Shown: piece by piece, positions 24,385 to 33,156 of the stretch
Layout of the letters: each line of letters opens with the position of its first letter
Numbering within the stretch: the first letter of the stretch is position 1
Source: Devosia sp.
GTDB lineage: Bacteria > Pseudomonadota > Alphaproteobacteria > Rhizobiales > Devosiaceae
Direction: 5' to 3'
Length of the DNA: 64,000 nucleotides
Assembly: GCA_015234425.1 (NCBI GenBank)
Contig: JADGNE010000044.1
Location: 62,001 to 126,000 of the forward strand
Translations under genes and position numbers: made by a program
Notes under the pieces: model-generated
Databases searched by the model: none
What the model was told of the DNA's origin: nothing
Seen by the model: only the letters and a program-made list of their open reading frames with translations

Positions 24385-26633
24385 CCGGCAGGCCGAAGGG
24401 CCTGCCGCGCTGCTACCGCCAGCAGGATCATCAACGCTGGGTGGGCATTGTCCAGCCCGGCGGTCCCATCGATGAGCGCGACCACCAGCGGCGCGTTGGC
24501 ATGGCCCGATTTCAGGAGATCGGTGCGCAACGCCCGGATGGCCGCGAGGCTGTCCGGCGTTGGGCCACTGCCCAGTTCTGCGGCCGCCGCTTCCAATGCC
24601 GATCGGCGAGCGCGTCTTCCGCTATCATTGCCGTCGAGCGTCTGGGCCAGCTTGGTCAGCAGACCCGGCAGGCAATAGCCGGGCATGCGCTGCTCGGTGC
24701 GCCAGTTGCGGGCGAACTTCTCTTCCACGCCGAGGATTTTCGAGATGGCCAGCAACACCACCTTGCTCCTAGGCTCGCTGGCCATGTTGGCGTCGGCCGC
24801 ATGGTCGCAATAGGTCGAGATCAACGCATCGACGCTCTGTCGGTCGCCATATTTCCCGAGGGCCGAAGCGGCGGCGAGCCGGCAGTCAATGTCGGCATCG
24901 CGGGTCAGCATGGAGCGCAAGACTGGCAGATAGGTCGCATCGCGGATATCGCCGAGGGAGCGTGCCGCGCGGCTGCGCAGCAGCGGATTGTCATGGCTCA
25001 GGAAGGTGGCGACCTTGGCTGCACTGGTCCGCGAGCGGACCTGGCCCAGTGAGTCGAGCGCGGCGTATTGCAGCTCGATCAGCCCTTCATAGTCGAGCGT
25101 GGCTTCGAGCGCGCTGATCGCCTTGGCGGTCGGGGGCAGGCGGCCGAGCGCCCTGATCGCTTCGTGACGCACATCGAAACTGGGGTCGGACAGTGCAGAG
25201 ATGAGTTCGTCCTTGGCCAGCGTGCTGCCGGCCCCGCCGAAATGATAGGCGAGGTCGCGCCGGCGCTGTTCGGAGGTCGAACTCGCCGACTGCTGGATGC
25301 CCCAGAGCGCGCGCAGGGGGTTGCCTGTTGAAAACTGTCCGAGGAAATCGCGCACCCCGGTGCCGCCTTCTTCCTTGAGCTGGGCAAAGACGACGGCGGA
25401 GCTGATGGTGAGGAGGGCGCCAACTACGAACAGCACCTCATAGCCGCCGAAGTGGGCCAGTCCGATGGAGAAACTGTTGAACTCGAAATACTGAACCAGC
25501 ACGCCCGCGAGGACCGTCAGGCCGCCGCCGAATATGCCGTCACTGCTATAGGCGAGGGCCATATAGCTTTCGCGCTCATTGGGCGGCACATAGTTCAGCA
25601 TGTAGACATTGCCGGCCATCATCGCGCCCTGAACGAGGAAGCCGAACAGGAAGAAGACGAGGCCAACCAGCATTTCGACTGCCGGCAGGCCGGCATGGAT
25701 GAAGGGCAGGCCGAGAACGAGGCCGATCTGCAGGGTTTGCAGCGTGACGCGGATGCCCCGCGTTCCGTGGCGGTCGATGAACCAGCCCGCCGCATAGCTG
25801 CCAACTGCGGAGCCGACGTGGATCAGGGATGCCATGAGCACGATCTGGCCGCTGGAAATCCCCAGTCGTTCGCGGAAGAACAGCAGCATGAAGACATTGA
25901 GCGCGGAAAAGACCAGGAACTGGCTGCCGGTCGAATAGAGGAAGGCGAGGAAATTCTTGTCGCGTAGGGGCGTGCGGAGCTGGGATAGGGATTTTGACCA
26001 ATTGCCGGCGGCCGGTCGCGGCTTTCCTCCCGGCATGCCGAAGAGGCACAGCGCCCCGGCAATCCCAGCGATAATGCCGAAGATAAAGACAGGGTAGAAG
26101 CGTTCCAGCCCCTCCTGGCTGTCGAGCCACCGCTGGATGACGAAAGACCCGACCAGAGCGATCGGCAGATAGGCGAGGGCGATATTGCCGTTGATCCGCC
26201 CGCGCACGAGGCGCGGCAGGAACTCCTGCGACCAGGGGGTAGCCGCCGCTTCCGAGAGCGTTCGGCCGACGGCGTAAAAGACCACCGAGAGAAAGATCAG
26301 CAGGAAGGCAATATCGGGCTGATCGAGGAACATCGGCGCGGCAAGGATCGGCAGCAGGAAGAGGTAGCGCGCGATAAGCGCCAGGGCCGCCACCCGCTTG
26401 GTGCCGAAGTGGAGGATCACCGGCAGGCTGGCAATCCCCAGCACCTGGAAGAAGGGCAGGATGCCGCCGATGAGCCCGATGCGGTCCTTGTCGATGCCAA
26501 GCTCGGCGGCATAGAGCACCAGCGGCGCTCCCACGCCGCAGAGCACGGCCGTCGCCGTCAGGACGAAATAGCCATAGTAAAACGGCAGGCGGCGCAGCTT
26601 GGCGTAGTCGGTCAACTCGGACGCAGGGGTCAC
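24381..26633 (-). CDS. MFS transporter with C-terminal HEAT-repeat domain
   Basis: A 750-residue fusion. Residues 15-417 form a major-facilitator domain with about 12 membrane spans, including a loop-2/3-like HFGTKRVAALALIARY and an IDRHGTRG segment between spans 8 and 9. Residues about 470-640 hold HEAT/PBS-lyase-type repeats (DPSFDVRHEAIRALGRL, NPLLRSRAARSLGDIRDA, DIDCRLAAASALGKYGD). A further helical tail follows. Ordinary MFS carriers stop near 400-450 residues. The cytosolic HEAT array may bind a partner or enzyme. It is co-oriented with a sialidase-like gene and an AraC regulator, so it probably imports the glycoside or its product. Confidence 0.85.
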   Translation of the reverse strand: MTPASELTDYAKLRRLPFYYGYFVLTATAVLCGVGAPLVLYAAELGIDKDRIGLIGGILPFFQVLGIASLPVILHFGTKRVAALALIARYLFLLPILAAPMFLDQPDIAFLLIFLSVVFYAVGRTLSEAAATPWSQEFLPRLVRGRINGNIALAYLPIALVGSFVIQRWLDSQEGLERFYPVFIFGIIAGIAGALCLFGMPGGKPRPAAGNWSKSLSQLRTPLRDKNFLAFLYSTGSQFLVFSALNVFMLLFFRERLGISSGQIVLMASLIHVGSAVGSYAAGWFIDRHGTRGIRVTLQTLQIGLVLGLPFIHAGLPAVEMLVGLVFFLFGFLVQGAMMAGNVYMLNYVPPNERESYMALAYSSDGIFGGGLTVLAGVLVQYFEFNSFSIGLAHFGGYEVLFVVGALLTISSAVVFAQLKEEGGTGVRDFLGQFSTGNPLRALWGIQQSASSTSEQRRRDLAYHFGGAGSTLAKDELISALSDPSFDVRHEAIRALGRLPPTAKAISALEATLDYEGLIELQYAALDSLGQVRSRTSAAKVATFLSHDNPLLRSRAARSLGDIRDATYLPVLRSMLTRDADIDCRLAAASALGKYGDRQSVDALISTYCDHAADANMASEPRSKVVLLAISKILGVEEKFARNWRTEQRMPGYCLPGLLTKLAQTLDGNDSGRRARRSALEAAAAELGSGPTPDSLAAIRALRTDLLKSGHANAPLVVALIDGTAGLDNAHPALMILLAVAARQALRPAG

Positions 26634-26642
26634 TTCAGAGCC

Positions 26643-27716
26643 TCAGAGCCGTATGCGGAAGGTTTTGATGATGTGCTGGCCGGCTTCGACCATCCAGCAG
26701 CAGCCGAGATACTCATCATCGCCGAGCGCCAGCAGACTGGGCTGGCCGAAACGCAGATTGACGAAGGGGTCAAAGGCAATGTCCCCCTCCTGGCCGAGGC
26801 GCTCGTCGGCAAAAAGCGGCAGCGCGTCCAGCCGTTCGAGGCCTTTGTTGCTAAGACGCGAGCGATAGACGTTGAGGCCCACCGGGCTCTCACGATGGGC
26901 GTGAATGGTCAGCATCTCGTCATGCGAGAGGGCAAGACCGCCCGAGGCTTGGGCGGCGATATCGGTCTCGAAAGTTTCAAAGGTGACGCCGCCGTCTTCG
27001 GAGAGCGCGAAGTGGTTGTTGCGGTTCTTGCCAGCCGCGAGATCATGGGCCCAGAACAGAGCCCCGACACGGTCGCCGCCAAAGTCGATCAGCCGACTTT
27101 CCCAGGTTGCGATATTTCCATTCTCGGACCGGAAGAAGACGGGTTTTTTCTGCCAGCTCTGGCCGCCATCCGTGCTGGAAATGATCCAGCCTTCCTGTTC
27201 ATTGGGGCTCAGGGTGAACGGGGGCGCAACGCCCAATATCTCGCCAGAGGCGCGCTGGATGCAGGGACCCGACAATTCGAGGCCGACATTTTCGACGATG
27301 AAGCGCTCGGGCCGGGTCCAGCTGTGGCCGCCGTCGGTAGAGCGGGAAATCTTGTTGTGCAGCGGCAGGAGCGTTCCGTCATCGGCGACGATCGGATCGA
27401 GCATGGACGGCCGAATGAAGACATAGCCGGTCGCCAGAACCGTGCCATCCGCCAGTTGCAGCGGCTTGAAGCTTTCGGACTCCATCGGCTCGAGCACGCT
27501 GTCGTGGAGAAGTGTCGGCGCACTCCAGGTCACGCCATTGTCGGTGCTGCGGCTGACATGGGCGCGCATGTCGGCAGCGTCAAAGGCCTGGCCGATGGAG
27601 AAGATGGCCAGGATGTCGCCATTGGCGAGGCGGGCAAGACCCGGAAACACCCCCTGGCGGCTGACCAGCAGCGGATCAGGATTGGCATAGAGCGTGACGG
27701 CTTGGACAAGCTGCAT
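26643..27716 (-). CDS. Sialidase-like (BNR/Asp-box) protein, second copy
   Basis: A 357-residue propeller protein with four visible Asp boxes: SRSTDNGVTW, SRSTDGGHSW, ISSTDGGQSW and ALSEDGGVTF. An FPGLARLANGDILAIF segment near the start resembles the Arg-containing first strand of sialidases. No signal peptide is visible, as in the first copy. It is only distantly similar to the protein at 23263-24384. It sits between the AraC regulator (8-base gap) and the MFS-HEAT gene (9-base gap), so these three form an operon. Confidence 0.84.
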   Translation of the reverse strand: MQLVQAVTLYANPDPLLVSRQGVFPGLARLANGDILAIFSIGQAFDAADMRAHVSRSTDNGVTWSAPTLLHDSVLEPMESESFKPLQLADGTVLATGYVFIRPSMLDPIVADDGTLLPLHNKISRSTDGGHSWTRPERFIVENVGLELSGPCIQRASGEILGVAPPFTLSPNEQEGWIISSTDGGQSWQKKPVFFRSENGNIATWESRLIDFGGDRVGALFWAHDLAAGKNRNNHFALSEDGGVTFETFETDIAAQASGGLALSHDEMLTIHAHRESPVGLNVYRSRLSNKGLERLDALPLFADERLGQEGDIAFDPFVNLRFGQPSLLALGDDEYLGCCWMVEAGQHIIKTFRIRL

Positions 27717-27724
27717 GAAAATAC

Positions 27725-28528
27725 TCAGGCGAAGGGATTGGAACGATGACGGAATTCGCCGGGCGTGCAGCCACGGCTCTTGTGAAAGGCGGCGATCAGG
27801 GTTTCGGCATGGCCGTAGCCGACGTGGCGGGCGATCTCATCCATGCTGAAGCGCGTGGTGGTGAGCAGGTCTTCGGCCTTGCGGAGGCGCATTTCGCGCA
27901 AATGTCCGCCGGCAGAGGTCGTGTGCTGGCGGCGGTGGCGTGCGCGCAGGGCGCTTTCCTGCACGCCCATCAGGGCAGCGACGTCGCTGAGCGTGCGCAT
28001 CTTGGCGAGGGCCTTTTCGGCCTGCACCCAGGCCAGGGCCAACCGCGTGTCGTCCACCTCTCCCTCGGGCGAGGCAGACGAGGAGGGCAAGGCAAAGCAA
28101 TCGAGAATGGCAGAGAGCAGCCGCTGGCGGCGGGGCAGGTCAGCGTCGTCGCGGCGTCGGGCGAGATCAAGACTGAGCCGCAACATGGCCTGGATATGGA
28201 GGGCCTCGCCGTGCCGCGGCAGGCAGTGGCCGGGGCCTGCCATGTCCAGCTCAGGAGCGCCCGGCCAGTCGAAATGGCATATCGAGGCGGTGGCATAGCC
28301 GCCGATGGCGGCCCCTTCAAAGGGCGTGTCGGGCAGGATGAGGATGCCATTGGGGGCGGTCAGCGTGATCGGATCGGCGTCCGACACGGCCAGTTTCACC
28401 GCGCCCTCATGGATCCAGAGCAGGTCATGAAAGTCCCAGCGTGCGGGGCCGCTCGGCATGCGCCGGTCGAACCGTCCGAGGCGGTGCTCCCTGATCTCGA
28501 TGGCGGCATGGGCGGCGGAACTGTTCAT
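27725..28528 (-). CDS. AraC-family transcriptional regulator
   Basis: A 267-residue regulator with an N-terminal cupin-like sensor (WDFHDLLWIHEGAVKLAVSD, ICHFDWPG) and a C-terminal AraC DNA-binding domain. In that domain the second helix-turn-helix reads FSMDEIARHVGYGHAETLIAAFHKSRGCTPGEFRH-like sequence at about residues 225-262. The start is ATG 28528. It is first gene of the operon with the sialidase-like and MFS-HEAT genes and divergent from the PhyH gene. It probably activates these in response to a sugar. Confidence 0.88.
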   Translation of the reverse strand: MNSSAAHAAIEIREHRLGRFDRRMPSGPARWDFHDLLWIHEGAVKLAVSDADPITLTAPNGILILPDTPFEGAAIGGYATASICHFDWPGAPELDMAGPGHCLPRHGEALHIQAMLRLSLDLARRRDDADLPRRQRLLSAILDCFALPSSSASPEGEVDDTRLALAWVQAEKALAKMRTLSDVAALMGVQESALRARHRRQHTTSAGGHLREMRLRKAEDLLTTTRFSMDEIARHVGYGHAETLIAAFHKSRGCTPGEFRHRSNPFA

Positions 28529-28677
28529 GATCGCACTGCACCATGACGGCGCAGGCGGCGCCATTGATTGTCTTGGGTGGCAATCGGAAATCCTAGTCGG
28601 CAGCCGTACGTCTCCACAGACGCGCGGCCGCGGCTGGTTTTTGATGGGCGGCGAGACACGCCCCGAGGAGAACCGCC

Positions 28678-29454
28678 ATGTCCCAAGCCATGCAGACGCC
28701 GCTGACCAGCCTGAAAGAGGATTTCGACCGCGACGGCTTCATCGCCATCAAGCCGTTGTTCGACGCGGCCAAGATGGCCGAGATCAACCGCGAGTTCGAC
28801 CGCTATGTCGAAGCCTGCGTGCCGCAGATGAAGGACACGGAAGTGTTCTATGAGGAGAAGGGAGCCAAGGGCAGTCTCAAGCAGATGCAGAACATGCAGC
28901 ACTATGACGACTATTTCCGCTCTTTGCTGGAAACAGACGTCGTGCGCGAGCTGGCCGAAACCATGCTGGGCGAACGCGCCCGCGCGGTGAACCTTGAATA
29001 TTTCAACAAGCCTGCCGGCATCGGCAAGCCGACCCCGCCGCATCAGGACGGCTATTACTTCCACTTCAACCCGCCCGCGGCCGTCACCGGCTGGCTGGCG
29101 CTGGAGCGCGTGGACGAGGAAAACGGCTGCATCCACTATGTCCGTGGTTCGCACAAGATCGAGGGCTATCGCCCTCATGGCCGGTCGCAGATCCTCGGCT
29201 TTTCGCAGGGCATCACCGATTTTGGCACCGAGGATGACAAGGCCAATACCGCTGCTTTCCCGGGCGAGGCCGGCACCTTCCTCATGCACCACTCCAAGAC
29301 CATTCACTGGGCTGGGCCGAACACCTCGCCGACCCGGGCGCGCCGGGCGCTGGGCTTTGTCTATTTCGGCGAGAGCGCCAAGGTGGATGAAGAGGCGCGG
29401 GCCGCCTACCAGGCCAAGCTTCAGGCCGAAATGCGCGCTGCCAACCAGATCTGA
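28678..29454 (+). CDS. Phytanoyl-CoA dioxygenase (PhyH)-family 2-oxoglutarate oxygenase
   Basis: A 258-residue Fe(II)/2-oxoglutarate-dependent oxygenase. The metal triad is His122-x-Asp124 in PPHQDGYYFHF and His210 in TIHWAGPN. The 2-oxoglutarate-binding Arg is in TRARRALGFVYF near residue 220. The double-stranded beta-helix pattern and length fit the family, which hydroxylates or halogenates small molecules. GAGGAG precedes the ATG. It stands alone between a divergent AraC gene and a terminator; its substrate is unknown. Confidence 0.87.
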   Translation: MSQAMQTPLTSLKEDFDRDGFIAIKPLFDAAKMAEINREFDRYVEACVPQMKDTEVFYEEKGAKGSLKQMQNMQHYDDYFRSLLETDVVRELAETMLGERARAVNLEYFNKPAGIGKPTPPHQDGYYFHFNPPAAVTGWLALERVDEENGCIHYVRGSHKIEGYRPHGRSQILGFSQGITDFGTEDDKANTAAFPGEAGTFLMHHSKTIHWAGPNTSPTRARRALGFVYFGESAKVDEEARAAYQAKLQAEMRAANQI

Positions 29455-29461
29455 TGACAAA

Positions 29462-29487
29462 AGGTGGAGCCCCGAGGGGCTCCACCT
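29462..29487. terminator. Terminator between convergent PhyH and M81 genes
   Basis: AGGTGGAGCCCC (29462-29473) pairs with GGGGCTCCACCT (29476-29487), a 12-bp stem with a minimal loop, followed by GATTTCT. It lies 7 bases after the PhyH stop. Confidence 0.75.
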
Positions 29488-29532
29488 GATTTCTCGCCGA
29501 TTGGTCGAAGAGACGGCCATTGTCCGGATTTC

Positions 29533-31029
29533 TCAGGTCAGTGAAATAACCTTGTCGCCCAGCTTGGTGTAGGGCAGGCGCTTGAGATTGGACGTGCAGA
29601 GGCCGGGCGTGTCGACATAAAAGCTGGCGCGCTGGATATCGTCATAGGCGGCACGGTGCGAAACGGCGGCCTTGATGACGACATAGGTAGCGTCTTCCGG
29701 CCGTAGCCCCTGCGAGTGATACTGCCCCAGATCCATGGGCGCAGTCTTGCGCTCGGACAGCAGGATTTTCGCCTGATCGTTGACCAGCACGGCGCAGCGG
29801 CCCATGCGGATCGTGGTGCCGCCCATCGAGGCCATGTGCGACTTTGGATTTTCGAGCTGGAACACGCCGTCGCTGAGGTGCTCGATCTTGCCGGTGAAGC
29901 GGATGGGCGTGCCGTGGTGCTCGTCGGTCTTGGCGCCGATCTCGAGGGTGATTTCTGCGCCGAGGCCTGCTTCAAAGCAGGCCGCAACCGCCTCCTTGTC
30001 AGCCAGCGCGGCGAGGATGTTATTGCGGCCGGTCTCGAGCAGCGGGCCGAGCAGGCCAGTCGCGTCGCCGGGCGTGCCGCCGCCGATATTGTCCGAGGCT
30101 TCGATGAGGAGGATCGGGCCCGAACCGGGCGGCAGGGCGTCTGCCTTGGCCAGCGCGGTTTGCAGATCATCTTCGCTCGGATAGCCGGCCTCGATATTTG
30201 CTTCGAGCACGCCAACCAGTGCATCGAGATGCTCGTTTGCTGCCTCTACTGTGCCGCGTGTGACAAGGCTCAGGCTGAAGCCGCAAATGGCAATGTCGGA
30301 GTAGGCGTAGCCCGCCATGACATTGATATTGAGGATGTCCGGATCGCTGGCCTCGATGGCGCGGGCGGCGGCGAGCACGCTCTTCATCGGTTCGTTGGCC
30401 GAACCGACGCCGGTGGGCGAGATGACATATTTGGTGGCGCGATGGACCTGACGGATGCCGGGCTCGCCCAGCGCAATGTCTAGCAAGGCGGCGGCTTCCA
30501 CGGCCGATTCCAGCGCATCGGTGTGCGGGTTTTCGCGATAGGCGCGCACGACGGTGGAGAGTTTCACCATCTCGTCGGAGATGTTCCCATGCAGGTCAAG
30601 CACTGCGCCGATCGGCAGGTCCGGGCGGCCAAGCGCCTTGAGACGCTCGCGCGTCTTGCGCATGATCAGGCCTTCGACGTCGTCGGAGCTCTCGCTGACC
30701 ATGGCGCCGTGCAGGACAAGAAAAATGCCGTCGATTTCTTGAACGTGGCGGTCGAGCCCGGCGAGGTAATGCTCGAAGAACATCTCCACCACGTCGTCGG
30801 TCACCTTGCCGGCCGGCTGGGCAGCCATCTGAATGGTCGGGATGATCCGCCAGCCGGCCTTTTCGGCATAGTCGATGAAGCCGGCACTGGGCGAGCCATT
30901 GCCGCGGTTCCTGTCGATGGCGGCCTCGCCGATATGGATGCCGCCCTCCTCGAACTGGGGCATGCCCGTCTTCTGCGCGAGGAAAGTGTGGGTCTCGTGA
31001 TAGAGGCCGCCAAACAGGATAGTGGTCAT
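29533..31029 (-). CDS. M81-family (MlrC-like) metallopeptidase, second copy
   Basis: A 498-residue protein. It has the GGLYHETHTFLAQKTG opening, LHGAMVSESSDDVEGL, VLDLHGNISDEM and AYRENPHTDALESA segments of the metal site, and the MlrC_C start DNIGGGTPGDATGLL. It is clearly the same family as 17376-18842 but not a recent duplicate. It is the last gene of a seven-gene minus-strand operon with two dehydrogenase pairs, an aldolase and a PLP enzyme, so the substrate is probably an amide- or amine-containing carbohydrate-like compound (inferred). Confidence 0.87.
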   Translation of the reverse strand: MTTILFGGLYHETHTFLAQKTGMPQFEEGGIHIGEAAIDRNRGNGSPSAGFIDYAEKAGWRIIPTIQMAAQPAGKVTDDVVEMFFEHYLAGLDRHVQEIDGIFLVLHGAMVSESSDDVEGLIMRKTRERLKALGRPDLPIGAVLDLHGNISDEMVKLSTVVRAYRENPHTDALESAVEAAALLDIALGEPGIRQVHRATKYVISPTGVGSANEPMKSVLAAARAIEASDPDILNINVMAGYAYSDIAICGFSLSLVTRGTVEAANEHLDALVGVLEANIEAGYPSEDDLQTALAKADALPPGSGPILLIEASDNIGGGTPGDATGLLGPLLETGRNNILAALADKEAVAACFEAGLGAEITLEIGAKTDEHHGTPIRFTGKIEHLSDGVFQLENPKSHMASMGGTTIRMGRCAVLVNDQAKILLSERKTAPMDLGQYHSQGLRPEDATYVVIKAAVSHRAAYDDIQRASFYVDTPGLCTSNLKRLPYTKLGDKVISLT

Positions 31030-31047
31030 GGCTCGTGCGCCTTGGGT

Positions 31048-32328
31048 CTAGAAGAAAGTGAGGACGCCATCGATGACGGTGTAATTGTCATCGACGATGG
31101 GCAGGAACCGCCATTTGTCGAAGGCGGTGCAGGGATGGGAAATGCCGGAGGCAATCATGTCGCCCACCTGCCAGTCGGCATCGGCGCCGATCCGCACAAA
31201 GGCGTGCTGGTCATTGGTGGCGAACACCTCGGCCGTACCGACGGGCAGGAAGCCGACGCCCGGGCGATAGCGCTTGAACGGCACGGGCAGGTGCCCGTCA
31301 TAGGGAATGTCGCGCTTGCCCATGGTGAGGAAAGCCAGGCCCGGCTCGGGCAGGGACTGGACATAGGCCCAGGCTTCGAGCGCCGGTTCGAGATCGGATT
31401 TCCAGGAGCGGCGTGGATCAGCCTTGGCCTCGTCCTGCGCGAACTTGTAGGAGCCGGAGTCATTGGTGACATAGCATCCCGAGCGCAGCAGCACCCGCAC
31501 CGGAATGGGCAGTTCGAGCGTGCCGAACTGGTCGGCGACAATGTCGAAATAGGACGAGCCGCCGCCGGACAGCACGAACTCATCAAGCCCGGCATAAAGG
31601 CTTGCCGGAAGGGCGCGGGCAATCTCGACGATGTTGCGGGCAAAGCCCTCGATCAGCATCGGGTCCTTGTCGATGCCGGGAACCACGCCCTCGAAGGTCG
31701 CCATACCGGCGAAGCGGACAAGGCTTGCGTCCACGCCGGCCAGCTTCTCGGCGAGCGCAAGCGCCTCGTCCTTGTCGCGCAGGCCCGTGCGGCCACCCTT
31801 GGCGCCGATCTCGAGCAGCACTTTGACCGGGCGGGCCGGCTTATGCGGCGCCAGATGGAGCAGCATGTTGTCGAGCTGGGCCGCCGAGTCGAGGAAGGTG
31901 TAGAAATCGAATTCCGGATCGGCATTGAGCAGGGCGGCAATGCCGGCCAGATGCGCTTTGCCGATCAGCTGGTTGGCGAGCACGACGCGCTTGACGCCGT
32001 AGTGGTGCATCACCTGCACCTGGTTGACCGTCGCAGCGGTCATGCCCCAGGCGCCATTGCCCAGCTGTTCGGCAAAGATATGCGGGCTCATCGTGGTCTT
32101 GCCATGAGGGGCAAGCGACAGGCCGTGGCTGGTGAGGTATTGGTTGAATACCTCGGCATTGTGGTCGAGCGCGCTGCGCCGGAGCAGCATCAGCGGCATG
32201 GGCAGATCCTCTGCGAGGACGTTCCAGCCCTTCTTGCCGATATCGGCAAGGGGGAAGGGCGCCGCCGTGGCGGGAATGCCCTTGGTGCGTCCGTCGAGTT
32301 CTGTCTGGTTCAGCGCGTCGAGATTCAT
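31048..32328 (-). CDS. D-threonine aldolase / D-serine dehydratase-like PLP enzyme
   Basis: A 426-residue fold-III (alanine racemase N-terminal) PLP enzyme. The Schiff-base lysine is Lys77 in LAPHGKTTMSP. A glycine-rich EIGAKGGRTG and the FVLSGGGSSYFD phosphate-binding segment follow. The C-terminal GISHPCTAFDKW supplies the His-x-Cys pair that binds a metal in D-serine dehydratase and D-threonine aldolase. It probably cleaves or deaminates a D-beta-hydroxy amino acid. The start at 32328 follows AGGGAG; a longer frame is rejected. Confidence 0.84.
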   Translation of the reverse strand: MNLDALNQTELDGRTKGIPATAAPFPLADIGKKGWNVLAEDLPMPLMLLRRSALDHNAEVFNQYLTSHGLSLAPHGKTTMSPHIFAEQLGNGAWGMTAATVNQVQVMHHYGVKRVVLANQLIGKAHLAGIAALLNADPEFDFYTFLDSAAQLDNMLLHLAPHKPARPVKVLLEIGAKGGRTGLRDKDEALALAEKLAGVDASLVRFAGMATFEGVVPGIDKDPMLIEGFARNIVEIARALPASLYAGLDEFVLSGGGSSYFDIVADQFGTLELPIPVRVLLRSGCYVTNDSGSYKFAQDEAKADPRRSWKSDLEPALEAWAYVQSLPEPGLAFLTMGKRDIPYDGHLPVPFKRYRPGVGFLPVGTAEVFATNDQHAFVRIGADADWQVGDMIASGISHPCTAFDKWRFLPIVDDNYTVIDGVLTFF

Positions 32329-32338
32329 GTTTCGCTCC

Positions 32339-33151
32339 CTAGATGGCGTCAAACGCGGAGAGCATATCGTCTGCATAGCTGGCAAGCGCCACGACATCGG
32401 CGCCGACGCTGAGCAGATTATAGCCCATCGACACATAGTCCTTCACATTGGCCTTGCCGGCTACGGTCGCGGCGATCTTGCCATGACGGCGGGCCACTTC
32501 GGCAACGCGTTCGCGCACCTTGATGATTTCGGGGGCCTGGATCTGTCCGGGAATGCCGAGGCGGACCGAATAGTCACCGGGGCCGAAGAACAGGCAATCG
32601 ACGCCATCGAGCTCGGCAATGGCCTCAATTTCGTCCAGCGCCTCAGGGTCTTCGATCTGGTGACAGACGAAGCGTTCCTTGTTGGCAGTCTCGAGATAGT
32701 CGAGGAAGCCGACGCGGGTGAACAGGCCATCATTATTGCCGCCATCGACGGCGCGACGGCCGAGCGGGGCGAACTTGGTCATGTCGCGCACGGCGCGCGC
32801 ATCGGCTGCACCCATGACATGGGGCACGATCAGGCCGGTGGCATCGGCTTCGAGCGGACGGATATAGTCTGAGTAGGAGCCGCGCGCGACGCGGACCAGC
32901 GTGTCGACGTCGTAGATCTTGGCGGCACGGATCTGGTGCTCGATCGCCTCGATGCTCGAGGACGTGTGCTCCTGGCAGAGCCAGAGCGCGTCGGGCTGGG
33001 CCGAGGCAAAAATCTCGGCAACCTTGGCGTCATAGGTATTGAGCTTGAGCACTTTGGCCACGCCACCGGCGGCGATGGTGCGCAGCACCCGGCTGGGGCG
33101 CATGCGGTGCTGGGTGGCGGGACCGGCGGTATACTGCTGCTTTTCGGACAT
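32339..33151 (-). CDS. HpcH/HpaI-family aldolase
   Basis: A 270-residue class-II pyruvate aldolase-type TIM barrel. Visible features are ALWLCQEHTSSSIEAIEHQI, the Glu/Asp metal-site segments IEDPEALDEIEAIAEL and CLFFGPGDYSVRLGIPG, and a Gln/Arg-rich catalytic region. The family reversibly cleaves 4-hydroxy-2-oxoacids to pyruvate and an aldehyde. It sits 5 bases from the SDR gene and 10 bases from the PLP-enzyme gene in one operon. Confidence 0.88.
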   Translation of the reverse strand: MSEKQQYTAGPATQHRMRPSRVLRTIAAGGVAKVLKLNTYDAKVAEIFASAQPDALWLCQEHTSSSIEAIEHQIRAAKIYDVDTLVRVARGSYSDYIRPLEADATGLIVPHVMGAADARAVRDMTKFAPLGRRAVDGGNNDGLFTRVGFLDYLETANKERFVCHQIEDPEALDEIEAIAELDGVDCLFFGPGDYSVRLGIPGQIQAPEIIKVRERVAEVARRHGKIAATVAGKANVKDYVSMGYNLLSVGADVVALASYADDMLSAFDAI

Positions 33152-33156
33152 GGCTG

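Noticed and set aside
30523..32412. 629-residue plus-strand frame opposite the M81 and PLP-enzyme genes
   Set aside because: It spans the antisense of two well-supported genes and shows no domain pattern.
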